Assembly: GCF_010384365.1 (NCBI RefSeq)
Contig: NZ_CP048397.1
Location: 682,001-746,000 of the forward strand
From: Streptomyces sp. S4.7
GTDB lineage: Bacteria > Actinomycetota > Actinomycetes > Streptomycetales > Streptomycetaceae
Direction: 5' to 3'
DNA: 64,000 nucleotides
In this document: piece by piece, positions 9,009-17,500 of the stretch
Numbering within the stretch: the first letter of the stretch is position 1
Layout: the number at the start of each line of letters is the position of its first letter
Program-made: the position numbers and the translations under genes
The notes under the pieces: generated by a model
The model's input: the letters and a program-made list of their open reading frames with translations, nothing else
Told to the model about the DNA's origin: nothing
Databases searched by the model: none

Positions 9009-9524
9009 ATGAGCTTTTCGCCACCCGCCGCGCCCGGCCCGAATCCGTACACCGGGCCGCCGACACCGCCGCCGGGCCGCCCGAAGTGGACGCGGAAGAG
9101 GGTGCTGCTGCCGCTGCTGGCGGTGCTGTTCTTCCTGGGGGTCGGGATCGGCGCGGCGGACGACACGGCGGGGACGAGGAACGCGGCCGACGCGAAGCCC
9201 GCCCCGGCGGCGACGGTGACCGCCACGGCGACGGCCACGCCCGAACCGGCGGTGACCGAGACGGTGACGGCCACGCCCGAGCCCGCGCCGACCGTCACCA
9301 GGACCAAGACGGTGCGCGTCACGGTCGCTCCCGCCGCGGAAGACAACGGCGACAGCGGCGGATCGGGCTCGGGCGGGTCGGACACGGGTGGCTCGGGAGG
9401 CGGCTCGACGTACTACGCCAACTGCACGGCCGTCCGGGCGGCGGGCGCGGCCCCCATCCGCTCGGGCGATCCGGGCTACGGCTCGCACCTCGACCGCGAC
9501 GGGGACGGCGTGGCCTGCGAGTGA
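9009..9524 (+). CDS. Membrane-anchored excalibur calcium-binding-domain protein
   Basis: 171-residue surface protein. A short Pro-rich cytoplasmic start is followed by one transmembrane helix (about residues 32-50, LLPLLAVLFFLGVG). A long Thr/Ala/Pro-rich low-complexity linker (repeats of the TVTATATATPEP kind) and a Gly/Ser linker lead to a C-terminal excalibur domain (YYANCTAVRAAG ... DRDGDGVACE) with its conserved cysteines and DxDxDG Ca2+ loop. The domain is expected outside the membrane. The start at 9009 gives the usual architecture. The exact role is unknown; excalibur domains often sit on cell-surface nucleases and wall proteins. Confidence 0.85.
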   Translation: MSFSPPAAPGPNPYTGPPTPPPGRPKWTRKRVLLPLLAVLFFLGVGIGAADDTAGTRNAADAKPAPAATVTATATATPEPAVTETVTATPEPAPTVTRTKTVRVTVAPAAEDNGDSGGSGSGGSDTGGSGGGSTYYANCTAVRAAGAAPIRSGDPGYGSHLDRDGDGVACE

Positions 9525-9539
9525 CACCGATGCCCTCGG

Positions 9540-9577
9540 CCGCCGGACGGCCCGCGCGCTCGCGGCCCGTCCGGCGG
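9540..9577. terminator. Hairpin terminator between convergent genes
   Basis: CCGCCGGACGG (9540-9550) pairs perfectly with CCGTCCGGCGG (9567-9577) across a 16-base loop. It sits in the 66-base gap between the convergent ends of the excalibur gene and the acyl-CoA dehydrogenase gene. Confidence 0.6.
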
Positions 9578-9590
9578 TCGGGCACGAGCC

Positions 9591-10823
9591 CTACCTGATC
9601 GGCATGCCGGACAGGGTGCGTGCGATGACCAGGCGCTGGATCTCGCTCGTGCCTTCGAAGATCGTGTAGATCGCGCTGTCGCGGTGCATCCGCTCCACCG
9701 GGTACTCCCGTGTGAAGCCGTTGCCGCCGAGGATCTGCACCGCCTGCGCGGTGACCTCCTTGGCCGTCTCGCTCGCGTACAGCTTCGACATGGAGCCCTC
9801 GGCCGCGGTGAAGGGCTTGCCCGTGGCCGCCATCCAGGAGGCGCGCCAGACGAGCAGCCGGGCCGCGTCGATACGGGTGCGCATGTCGACGAGTTGGAAG
9901 GCGATGCCCTGGTTGTCGATGATGGGGCGGCCGAACTGGGTGCGGGTCTTGGCGTAGTCGAGCGCCACCTCGTACGCGGCGCGGGCCGTGCCCACGGCCA
10001 TGGCGCCGACGGCGGGGCGTGACGCCTCGAAGGTGGCCATGGCCGCGTTCTTCACGCGCTCGCCGCCGGCCCCTGCGGCTTTCGCCTCGCGGGCGCGGGC
10101 GAGCCGCTCGTCCAGCTTCTCCTTGCCGCCGAGCAGACAGTGGCCGGGGACGCGGACGTCCTCCAGAACCACCTCGGCGGTGTGGGAGGCGCGGATGCCG
10201 TGCTTCTTGAACTTCTGCCCCTGGGTGAGACCGGGCGTGCCGGGCGGGACGATGAACGAGGCGTGCCCCTTGGAGCCGGCCGCGGGGTCCACGACGGCGA
10301 CCACCACGTGCACGCCCGCGATGCCGCCGTTGGTCGCCCAGGTCTTGGTGCCGTTCAGCACCCACTCGTCCTTGGCCTCGTCGTGGACCGCGCGGGTGCG
10401 CATCGCGGCGACGTCCGATCCGGCGTCGGGTTCGGACGAGCAGAACGCGGCGACCTTCACGTCGTTCGCGTCGCCGTACATCTGCGGGATCCAGGTGCCT
10501 ATCTGCTCTTCGGTGCCGTTGGCGAGGACGCCGACCGCGGCGAGTCCGGTGCCGACGATCGACAGGCCGATGCCGGCGTCACCCCAGAACAGCTCCTCCA
10601 TCACCATGGGGATGGAGAGGCCCGTGGGGTCGAAGTACTGCTGTGCGTAGAAGTCGAGGGAGTAGACGCCGACCTTGGCGGCTTCCTGGATGACGGGCCA
10701 CGGGGTCTCCTCCCGCTCGTCCCACTCGGCCGCCGCCGGGCGGATGACGTCGGCCGCGAAACCGTGGAGCCAGTCACGTACCTGCTTCTGGTCGTCGTTG
10801 AGTTCGAACGTGAACTCGGCCAT
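9591..10823 (-). CDS. Acyl-CoA dehydrogenase
   Basis: 410-residue FAD-dependent acyl-CoA dehydrogenase that introduces the alpha,beta double bond in acyl-CoA. The family signature CSSEPDAGSDVAAM (about 150), the C-terminal IFEGTSEIQRLVIART (with the catalytic glutamate before GTSE) and the RTQFGRPI FAD/tetramer region are all intact. The ATG at 10823 is preceded by an excellent GGAGGAGA ribosome-binding sequence; an upstream in-frame ATG at 10838 lies inside the operator and is less likely. It is divergent from a TetR regulator with three TGTTAC-type half-sites over its promoter, so it is probably repressed by that TetR and induced by an acyl-CoA or lipid ligand. Confidence 0.95.
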   Translation of the reverse strand: MAEFTFELNDDQKQVRDWLHGFAADVIRPAAAEWDEREETPWPVIQEAAKVGVYSLDFYAQQYFDPTGLSIPMVMEELFWGDAGIGLSIVGTGLAAVGVLANGTEEQIGTWIPQMYGDANDVKVAAFCSSEPDAGSDVAAMRTRAVHDEAKDEWVLNGTKTWATNGGIAGVHVVVAVVDPAAGSKGHASFIVPPGTPGLTQGQKFKKHGIRASHTAEVVLEDVRVPGHCLLGGKEKLDERLARAREAKAAGAGGERVKNAAMATFEASRPAVGAMAVGTARAAYEVALDYAKTRTQFGRPIIDNQGIAFQLVDMRTRIDAARLLVWRASWMAATGKPFTAAEGSMSKLYASETAKEVTAQAVQILGGNGFTREYPVERMHRDSAIYTIFEGTSEIQRLVIARTLSGMPIR

Positions 10824-10841
10824 CGTCTCCTCCAGCACTGC

Positions 10842-10870
10842 TGTTACTTACGGTAACAACAGTCTGTTAC
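10842..10870. promoter_or_regulatory. TetR operator: three TGTTAC/GTAACA half-sites
   Basis: TGTTAC (10842-10847), GTAACA (10853-10858) and TGTTAC (10865-10870) form two overlapping inverted repeats with 5- and 6-base spacers. Reading toward the acyl-CoA dehydrogenase, a perfect -35 TTGACA (complement of 10885-10890) precedes the cluster, so the half-sites cover the -10 and start region. The divergent TetR gene is the obvious binder. Confidence 0.75.
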
Positions 10871-10975
10871 CGGCAAGTAGAGAATGTCAACCCGCGGTGG
10901 GCTGATCTGCGTCGACGGCGGGCTTGGTGTTACGTTGCCGGGGCGTCACGAAATCGCTCGGGCGGGGAGACACCC

Positions 10976-11629
10976 ATGGGGACCACACAGCAGGCCGACC
11001 AGCACCGCTCGGCCCATCAGCGCCGCCGCCAACTCCTGGAGGCCGCCGACAGAGTCGTCCTGCGTGACGGGCCGAAAGCCTCCATGAACGCCATCGCGGC
11101 CGAGGCCGGCATCACCAAGCCGATCCTCTACCGTCACTTCGGCGACAAGGGCGGGCTCTACCGCGCCCTGGCGAAGCGTCATACGGACGCGCTCCTCAGC
11201 GCGTTGAAGGCGGCCCTCGACGCGCCCGCCGACCGGCGCGCACGGGTGGAGGCCACACTCGACACGTACCTCGCCGCGATCGAGGCGCGCCCCCAGGTGT
11301 ACCGGTTCCTGATGCATCCGGCGGACGACGCCGCCGACATCCAACTCCCCGAGCAGGGCTTCGACGTGGGCCGCCACTCGGCACCGCTGCTGCGCCGCCT
11401 CGGCGAGGAGCTGGCCACCGTCATCGAGGAGCGGGTCGACCTCGGTCCCGACAGCGCCCAACTGGCCCGCGTATGGGGCCACGGCATCGTCGGCATGATG
11501 CACGCGGCCGGTGACTGGTGGCTCGGCGAACGCCCTTGCTCACGCGACCAGTTGGTGAGCAGCCTGGCCGATCTGCTCTGGGGCAGGCTGTCACTGGTGG
11601 ACGACCGGGCGGGCAGTCCGGGGCTCTGA
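10976..11629 (+). CDS. TetR-family regulator divergent from acyl-CoA dehydrogenase
   Basis: 217-residue TetR regulator. The N-terminal helix-turn-helix is clear (about residues 25-70: AIAAEAGITKPILYRHFGDKGGL), followed by a helical ligand-binding domain. It is transcribed away from the acyl-CoA dehydrogenase with about 150 bases between them that contain paired TGTTAC/GTAACA half-sites. By analogy with FadR/FasR-type TetR proteins of actinobacteria it probably represses the dehydrogenase and itself, and is released by an acyl-CoA-like ligand (inference). The ATG at 10976 has only a weak Shine-Dalgarno sequence. Confidence 0.88.
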   Translation: MGTTQQADQHRSAHQRRRQLLEAADRVVLRDGPKASMNAIAAEAGITKPILYRHFGDKGGLYRALAKRHTDALLSALKAALDAPADRRARVEATLDTYLAAIEARPQVYRFLMHPADDAADIQLPEQGFDVGRHSAPLLRRLGEELATVIEERVDLGPDSAQLARVWGHGIVGMMHAAGDWWLGERPCSRDQLVSSLADLLWGRLSLVDDRAGSPGL

Positions 11630-11651
11630 CGCCGCGCCGCGCGTGGACCTC

Positions 11652-11674
11652 GCGCGGGCGCGGCGCGCCCGCGC
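11652..11674. terminator. GC hairpin between tetR and def
   Basis: GCGCGGGCGC and GCGCCCGCGC form a 10-bp stem with a 3-base loop in the 79-base gap between these convergent genes. Confidence 0.5.
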
Positions 11675-11708
11675 CACGCGGTGGTACGGCCGCGCCCGCG
11701 CCCCGCGG

Positions 11709-12245
11709 TCAGCTCCATGACGCGCGGCGCGCCGCCCGCAGCACCTTGGCCCTGCGCCAGCCCGTCAGCCGGTCCGGGTAGACCAGCCCCTCCAGGTGGT
11801 CGCACTCGTGCTGGAGACAGCGCGCGAAGAACCCGGTGCCGTCGATCCGTACGGGTTCGCCGTCCACCGTCACACCCTCGACCACCGCGTGGTCGAACCG
11901 TTCCGTCCCCGCTTCGAGGCCCGGCAGCGAGAGGCAGCCCTCGGCGCCCCGCACGGTGACCCCGTCCGCGAGCGCCGGACGGGGATTGACGATGTGTCCG
12001 AGATGGCGGACGTCCTCGTCGTCGGGGCAGTCGAAGACGAACACCCGCAGTGGCACGCCGATCTGATTGGCCGCCAGGCCGACCCCGTTCGCCCGGTACA
12101 TCGTCGCGAAGAGGTCCTCCACCAGCCGGGCGAGCGGTGGCCCGAAGTCCGTGACGGGTTCGCAGGGGGTGTGCAGGGCGGGGTCACCGAGCATCCGCAG
12201 GGGTCTGACCCGCCCGGCGCTGCCGGGGATCGACTTGTTCCTCAT
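11709..12245 (-). CDS. def: Peptide deformylase
   Basis: 178-residue deformylase that removes the formyl group from initiator Met of nascent proteins. All three active-site motifs are present: GVGLAANQIG (about 53), EGCLSLPG with the metal-binding cysteine (about 104) and QHECDHLEG with the two metal-binding histidines and the catalytic glutamate (about 148). Its ATG overlaps, by an ATGA, the stop of a short upstream reading frame that looks like a cytochrome P450 N-terminus. This is one of the several def paralogues a Streptomyces genome usually carries; there is no fmt next to it. Confidence 0.95.
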   Translation of the reverse strand: MRNKSIPGSAGRVRPLRMLGDPALHTPCEPVTDFGPPLARLVEDLFATMYRANGVGLAANQIGVPLRVFVFDCPDDEDVRHLGHIVNPRPALADGVTVRGAEGCLSLPGLEAGTERFDHAVVEGVTVDGEPVRIDGTGFFARCLQHECDHLEGLVYPDRLTGWRRAKVLRAARRASWS

Positions 12246-12361
12246 GGTCTGCCGGCCCCGCGGATCCCGTGCGCCGGCCCCTGCTCGCGCGTCGATGTGT
12301 CGTACAAATCCGGGTCCGCCGTGAAGTCCGCCCCGAGGTCACCGGGTTCGAAGGTCGCCAT
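12242..12361 (-). pseudogene. Possible cytochrome P450 N-terminal remnant
   Basis: A 39-codon reading frame (ATG at 12361) whose protein, MATFEPGDLGADFTADP..., ends STREQGPAHGIR followed by a few residues. The pattern of an FxADP segment followed about 15 residues later by REQGPxHxxR is the start of many actinobacterial cytochromes P450. The remaining ~360 residues (I-helix, ExxR, heme Cys) are absent. Its stop overlaps the def start by ATGA, so if expressed it would be coupled to def. It could instead be a genuine small leader protein; similarity was judged by eye only. Confidence 0.35.
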
Positions 12362-12502
12362 CGCGCCAGCGTACGTCCGGGCCCGGCGGCGCCGGCCGTA
12401 CGGGTCGCATTTACCGGAACGCGATGCGCCGCAGGTCTGGTTTTCATCGGTCACCTGTGCTTAAAGTTGCGCCATCGAATTAATCTCAAAGTGAGAGGAA
12501 TT

Positions 12503-13789
12503 GTGGCAACTACCTCGCTCCCCCGCACCTCCAACCGGAGCGCCGTGATCGCGGCCCTGCTCTCCGGCGCGGACATGGACCGTCAGCGGCTGATCGCGGA
12601 CACCGGTCTGAGCCGGGCCACGGTCTTCCGCATCGTGGACGACCTGATGGCCGAGTCCCTCGCGCTGGAGGGTTTCCGGCTGCTCCGGGAAGGCCCCGGC
12701 CGGCAGTCCACGACCGTGAGTTTCAACCACCGCTCCGCTCTCGTCTGCGGAGTCGACCTCGGCGGCACCAACTGCCGGGTCGTGGTGGCGGACGCGCTCG
12801 GCCGCGCCGTCATCAGGAGCCGGGACACCACGCCGCGCGACGCGACGGCGGACGAACTCGCCGCCTGGGTCGCCGGCAAGGTCACCGACCTGGTCGCCCG
12901 GCACGGCGACGGCGTCCCCCTGCACACCGTCACGATCGGCCTGCCCGGTGTCGTCACCGGCGACGGGCGCTCCGTCGTGGCATCGCACAATCTCGGCCAG
13001 ATCAAGGGCACCGGATTCATCGAGAAGGTCTCCGGCCTGCTGGGCGTCGAGACCGCCGTCGGCAACGACTCCAACCTCGCCCTGCGGGGCGAACTCCAGT
13101 ACGGATCACTGCCGGACCGGGAGACCGCCGTGCTGCTCGCCATGGGCACCGGCCTCGGTTCCGCCGTCTCCATAGACGGACAGGTCCTGCTCGGCAGGAC
13201 GGGCCTGCTCGGCGAATTCGGCCGGCTTCCGCTGCCCGGCCGCGAGGAGCGGCTGCGCGATCTGCTGTCCGGCGCCGATCTGGTGGCGTACGCGCGCCGG
13301 CAGGGGGTGCACGTACCGACGGCGCGTGCGCTGTTCGCGGACCCGGAGACGTACGCGCCGGTGCTGGCCGAGGTGCACGGCGCGCTGGCCCATCTGGTCA
13401 CCGTCGTCGCGCTCGCGTACGAGCCCGCCACGGTGGTCCTGACCGGCGGCTTCTCGGAGTCGTTCGACACCGCGCGACTGACCGCCATCAGCGACCAGGT
13501 CGCCGGCACGGTCGGGGTGCGCAGTGTCGTGCGCCGCTCCGATCTCGGCGACTCGGCGGGCCTGCTCGGCTCGATGGCGACCTCGCTCGGCCGGCTCTAC
13601 GACTCGCTGGGTGTGAGCGCCGAGGACGCGGCCTCCGTGGCCGTCGACCGCGATCTGGTCGTCCGCCGCCTCACGGAGTGCCCGACGGCCCCCACCACCC
13701 CCACGGCCGGCCCCGGCGGGACCGGCACCACCCACGCGGACGACAAGACCCCCCACACCAGGCACGACGAGCAGATGGCAGAAGGGTGA
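12503..13789 (+). CDS. ROK-family transcriptional regulator (amino-sugar locus)
   Basis: 428-residue ROK regulator: a winged helix-turn-helix (about residues 10-60, LIADTGLSRATVFRIVDDL) is followed by a sugar-kinase-like fold with the nucleotide loop CGVDLGGTNCRVVV and the IGLPGVV and GGFSES segments. The canonical ROK zinc motif (GHxx...CxCGxxGC) is missing; the equivalent stretch reads GEFGRLPLPGREERLRDLL. It heads a same-strand locus with a sugar ABC transporter, GH3 and NagA, so it probably senses an amino sugar. The GTG at 12503 was chosen (GTG 12491 is an alternative); an AGAGGA precedes it at short distance and a CTCA-AAG-TGAG palindrome lies at 12485-12495. The unusual Thr/Pro/Gly-rich tail after about residue 390 is not part of the fold. 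Confidence 0.88.
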   Translation: MATTSLPRTSNRSAVIAALLSGADMDRQRLIADTGLSRATVFRIVDDLMAESLALEGFRLLREGPGRQSTTVSFNHRSALVCGVDLGGTNCRVVVADALGRAVIRSRDTTPRDATADELAAWVAGKVTDLVARHGDGVPLHTVTIGLPGVVTGDGRSVVASHNLGQIKGTGFIEKVSGLLGVETAVGNDSNLALRGELQYGSLPDRETAVLLAMGTGLGSAVSIDGQVLLGRTGLLGEFGRLPLPGREERLRDLLSGADLVAYARRQGVHVPTARALFADPETYAPVLAEVHGALAHLVTVVALAYEPATVVLTGGFSESFDTARLTAISDQVAGTVGVRSVVRRSDLGDSAGLLGSMATSLGRLYDSLGVSAEDAASVAVDRDLVVRRLTECPTAPTTPTAGPGGTGTTHADDKTPHTRHDEQMAEG

Positions 13790-13794
13790 CAACG

Positions 13795-14204
13795 ATGAAC
13801 CGATCACGGATCCGGTACGCACTCACGGCGCTTCCGGTTCTCGCGCTCACGCTGACGGCGTGCGGCGGTGGCGGGGTGGCGAAGTCCGACTCCGACAACA
13901 AGCTGACGATCTGGATGATGACCGGCGGGCCGGGTGACAACCCGTTGATCAAGGAGGTGACGGCCCAGTTCAAGAAATCTCACCGGCCTTCACCCCGCCC
14001 GGCGTGCCCGAGCAGCTGACCGTCGCCTCGCAGGCCAGCAAGGTGAGCCAGCCGCTGCCCGACAGCCCCGGCGAAGCGACTCTGGAGACCGAGCGCTACA
14101 ACGAACAGTTCTTCTCCAAGATCGCGAGCGGTGCGGACATCGCCTCGTCGTCGGCCGCGTACGACAAGCACGCGACGGACGCCTTCAACTCGCTGGGCGA
14201 CTGA
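13795..14204 (+). pseudogene. Sugar ABC transporter substrate-binding protein, internally deleted
   Basis: The first ~62 codons encode a normal lipoprotein start (MNRSRIRYALTALPVL, lipobox LTACGGG, then KLTIWMMTGGPGDNPLIKEV). After about 13980 the reading frame changes, and the next recognisable sequence, in another frame, is the C-terminus of a substrate-binding protein (PAFTPPGVPEQL ... YNEQFFSKIASGAD ... AFNSLGD, stop at 14204). A family member has about 420-440 residues, so roughly 300 codons are missing and the two ends are out of frame. The gene cannot make a working binding protein. It would have fed the two permeases that follow. Confidence 0.85.
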
Positions 14205-14220
14205 CACCCCTGGACGCCTG

Positions 14221-15194
14221 ATGGCACTCACAGAGAAGCACCGTCCGGTGCGCGCACCGGACCGGGACCGACGCGCCGGGCCCCCGGACGGGCGCCGCCG
14301 GGCGCGGCGGTCCCGGATGCTGCCCTGGGCGATGATCGCCCCCGCGCTGGCCGCGCTCCTGCTGATCCAGGGCTATCCCCTGCTTCGGCTGCTGACCCTG
14401 TCGACGCGGGAGTTCGGCCCCCGGTCGCTGTTCACCGGGCAGTCGGACTCATCGGACTGGACAACTTCACCCGGATCTTCACGGACGCCGACTTCCTGGC
14501 CGTCCTGCTGCGGACCGTGGTGTTCACGCTGGTGTGCGTGACGCTGCTCATGGTGCTGGGATTCCTCATCTCGCACCTGCTGATGGGTGTCTCGCCGTGG
14601 GCCCGCGTCGTCCTCACCGTCTGCCTGGTGCTGGTGTGGGCGATGCCCATGGTGGCGGCGACCCTGGTCTGGCAGTGGATGTTCCAGCCGCAGTACGGCG
14701 TCTCCAACTGGCTGCTCACCCAGCTCCGGGTCTTCGGCGACATGTCGGTCCACGACTGGTTCTCCCATCCGACGCAGGCGCTCGGCCTGATCATCCTGCT
14801 GACGGTCTGGAAGGGGCTGCCGTTCGTGGCGCTGACCCTGTTCGCCGCGCGCGGCCAGATACCCGAGTCGCCGTACGAGGCGGCCCGACTCGACGGTGCG
14901 GGCACGCTCCAGATGTTCCGCCACATCACCATCCCGATCATGCGGCCCGTCCTCGCGATCCTGACCATCCTCGAAGTGATCTGGTCGGTGAACTCGTTCA
15001 CCCCGATCTGGGTGCTGACCCAGGGCGGTCCCGACGGGGCGACCACCACGCTCGGCGTGTACGCGTACATCACCGCGTTCAGCCGCAACGAGTACGGGAG
15101 CGGCGCGTCGGTCGCGGTGGTGACCGTGGTGATCCTCGCCCTGTTCTCCGTCGCCTACGTCCGCAGGCTGTCCCGGCAGGGAGATGCCGTATGA
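14221..15194 (+). pseudogene. Sugar ABC transporter permease 1, frameshifted
   Basis: MalF/UgpA-type permease. The first frame runs from ATG 14221 through the first membrane helix (MIAPALAALLLIQGYPLLRLL) to LFTGQS. The protein then continues in a different frame from about 14448 (LIGLDNFTRIFTDADFLAVLL ...) to the stop at 15194, including the EAA loop (YEAARLDGAGTLQMFRHITIPIM). One base appears to be missing in the GGA near 14445-14447. Restored, the protein would be about 325 residues with the usual six helices. A single-base deletion could be a sequencing error, but both neighbouring transporter genes are damaged as well. Confidence 0.8.
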
Positions 15195-15932
15195 GCACCC
15201 CGACCACCTCGTCTCCCCCACGGCGCACACCCGCGCGCCGGAAGCGCACCGTCAACAACGTCATCGCGATGGCGGTCTCCGCCGTGATGGTGTTCCCCGT
15301 CTACTGGATGGTGGCCACCGCGCTCAAGGAGCGGTCCGACATCCTCAGCACCGTACCGAAGTTCCTCCCCTGGCCGATCAGCCTGGAGAACTTCACGCGG
15401 GCGCTGGACAAGCCCGGCTTCTGGACGTTCGTCCGCAACTCCCTGACGGTCACGGTGTCCTCGGTCGTCCTCTCGCTGATCATCTCGCTGATCGCGGCCA
15501 TAGCGATCGCGCGGTTCCGGTTCGCCGGCCGCAAGGCGGTGCTGATCATCCTGGTGCTGGTGCAGATGGTCCCGGCGGCGGCCATGGTCATCCCGGTCTA
15601 TCTGATGCTCCGGTCCGTCGGCGCTCTGGACTTCCTGCCGGAGCTCGTCCTCACGTACATGACCTTCGTGCTGCCGTTCACGATCTGGACGCTGCGCGGG
15701 TTCGTGGACGGTGTGCCCGTCGAGCTGGAGCATCTTCGCCTACGTGATCATGAAATCGCGGGACAACTACACGCTGCCGGTCTGGCTCGTGTCGTTCAAG
15801 ACGTCGGAGAGCGTCGACTACGGCGCGATGATCGCGGCGTCGACCATCTTCTCCATCCCCGTACTCGTCTTCTTCCTGCTGGTGCAGCGCCGTCTCGTGC
15901 GCGGCATGACCAGCGGCGCGGTCAAGGGCTGA
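15191..15932 (+). pseudogene. Sugar ABC transporter permease 2, EAA loop deleted
   Basis: MalG-type permease that overlaps the end of permease 1 by ATGA. The N-terminal ~180 residues are normal (VNNVIAMAVSAVMVFPVYWM ... FTIWTLRGFVDGVPVELE). At about 15728 the sequence jumps, in another frame, to SIFAYVIMKSRDNYTLPVWL and on to the usual C-terminus (RRLVRGMTSGAVKG, stop 15932). The missing part covers the EAA loop that contacts the ATPase and the following helix (around 40 residues by comparison with the family). This is a deletion plus frame change, not a simple base-call error. Confidence 0.85.
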
Positions 15933-16030
15933 CCCCGGGCGCCGCGCCCCGCGCGGCTCCCCGGCTCCCCGGTGGAACCGCATCACCGCACGACCGCACG
16001 AAGACCAATCGCAAGGTGAGGACTCGAATC

Positions 16031-17500
16031 ATGACCGAGCTGTCCCGGCTCGCCCACGGCGTGCTGTTCCCCGCGCTCGGACGCAGGACCGTCCCGAAGT
16101 GGGCGCGCGCCCGGGTCGCCGAAGGACTCGGCGGCTTCGTCCTGTTCGGCAAGGACATCGCCTCCGGCGAGCAGGTGCGGGAGCTGACCACCGCCCTGCA
16201 CGGCCTGCGTGAGCACGTACTGCTCTGCGTCGACGAGGAGGGCGGTGACGTCAACCGGCTGGAGGACCACGGCGGTACGTCCGTCCCGGGCAACCACGCC
16301 CTCGGCCGTCTCGACGATCCCGAGCGCACCCGTGAGTCCGCCTATCAGCTCGGCCTCTCGCTGGTGGAGGCCGTTATCGACTGGGATCTGGCGCCCGCCG
16401 TCGACGCGGCCGTCAATCCCTTCTCCCCCAACGGCATCCGCACCTTCGGCGCCGACCGCGCGCTGGTCGCCAAGCACGCCGCGGCCTGGGTGGAGGACCT
16501 CCAGGCCGCCGGGGTGAGCGCCTGCGCCAAGCACTTCCCCGGCCACGGTCTCAGCTCCACCGACGCGCACCTCGGCACACCCACGGTGGACCTGTCCCGG
16601 CAGGAGCTGGTGGACCACTACCTCGACCCGTTCCGGGCGGCCGTCGCCGCCGGCGTCGACAGCATCATGGTCTCGCACGTCCACCTCAGCCAGTTGGACG
16701 ACGTACCCGCCACCATCAGCCCCGCCGTACTCACCGGGCTGCTCCGTGAGGAGCTGGGCTTCGACGGCGTCGTCATCACCGACGCGCTGGAGATGCGCGG
16801 CATCGCCGACGTGGCGAGCCTGCCCGAGGCGGCCGTCCGGGCGATCGCGGCCGGCGCGGACGCGCTGTGCCTGGGCGCGTGGGCGTTCGGCGACGACGTG
16901 GACGCGGCGGCCGCCGCGCTGGTGGCCGCCGTGGAGAACGGCACGCTGCCCGAGGAGCGGCTGCGCGAGGCGAACGCCCGTCTCGCGAAGCTCGGCACCC
17001 GGCCGCGCGCCACCGGGGTCCCGCACGACGACACGGTCGGCGAACGGCTGGCGCGGGACGTCCTGGAGGTGAGCGGCGACCCGGTGCTCAAGGGGCGCCG
17101 CGCCCTGGTCGTACGGCTCGACCCGACGCACTCGCCCGCGCAGGGCGGCGCCTCCTGGGGCGTGGAGGCGCCGCTGCGCGCGGCGGGCATCGACGTCGAG
17201 GCGCTCGCGGTGGCGGGCGACACCTACAACGCCGAGGGCATGATCAAGGCCGAAGTCGGGCTGTACCTGGACGAGTTCGGGCCGGACGCGGACGTGGTGC
17301 TGCTGGTGCGCAGCTCGCACCGCTTCCCGTGGCAGCGCCCGGTCCTGGACGAACTGCTGGAGAGGTATCCCGGTTGCGTGGTGGTCGACATGGGGGTGCC
17401 CGGCGACGACTTCGGCGGCTTCCGGGGCTGGGTGCGCACCTTCGGTGCCTCCCGGGTCTGCGCGGGGGCCGCGGTGGACGCGCTGCTGGGCACGCGGTGA
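16031..17500 (+). CDS. GH3 beta-N-acetylglucosaminidase (NagZ-like)
   Basis: 489-residue glycoside hydrolase family 3 enzyme. It has the NagZ-type catalytic loop KHFPGHGLSSTDAH (about 170), in which the Asp/His pair acts as acid/base, and VITDALEM with the nucleophile aspartate (about 252). It lacks the C-terminal GH3 domain of beta-glucosidases but carries a ~150-residue extension. It should release GlcNAc from chito- or muro-oligosaccharides. No signal peptide is seen, so it is cytoplasmic and acts on imported oligosaccharides. It is intact although the transporter genes just upstream are broken. nagA follows with a 4-base GTGA overlap. Confidence 0.88.
   Translation: MTELSRLAHGVLFPALGRRTVPKWARARVAEGLGGFVLFGKDIASGEQVRELTTALHGLREHVLLCVDEEGGDVNRLEDHGGTSVPGNHALGRLDDPERTRESAYQLGLSLVEAVIDWDLAPAVDAAVNPFSPNGIRTFGADRALVAKHAAAWVEDLQAAGVSACAKHFPGHGLSSTDAHLGTPTVDLSRQELVDHYLDPFRAAVAAGVDSIMVSHVHLSQLDDVPATISPAVLTGLLREELGFDGVVITDALEMRGIADVASLPEAAVRAIAAGADALCLGAWAFGDDVDAAAAALVAAVENGTLPEERLREANARLAKLGTRPRATGVPHDDTVGERLARDVLEVSGDPVLKGRRALVVRLDPTHSPAQGGASWGVEAPLRAAGIDVEALAVAGDTYNAEGMIKAEVGLYLDEFGPDADVVLLVRSSHRFPWQRPVLDELLERYPGCVVVDMGVPGDDFGGFRGWVRTFGASRVCAGAAVDALLGTR

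Noticed and set aside
13795..15932. Explaining all transporter damage as sequencing error
   Set aside because: A one-base error could account for permease 1 only. The binding protein and permease 2 lack long internal segments; assembly collapse remains possible but two independent collapses are less likely than deletion.
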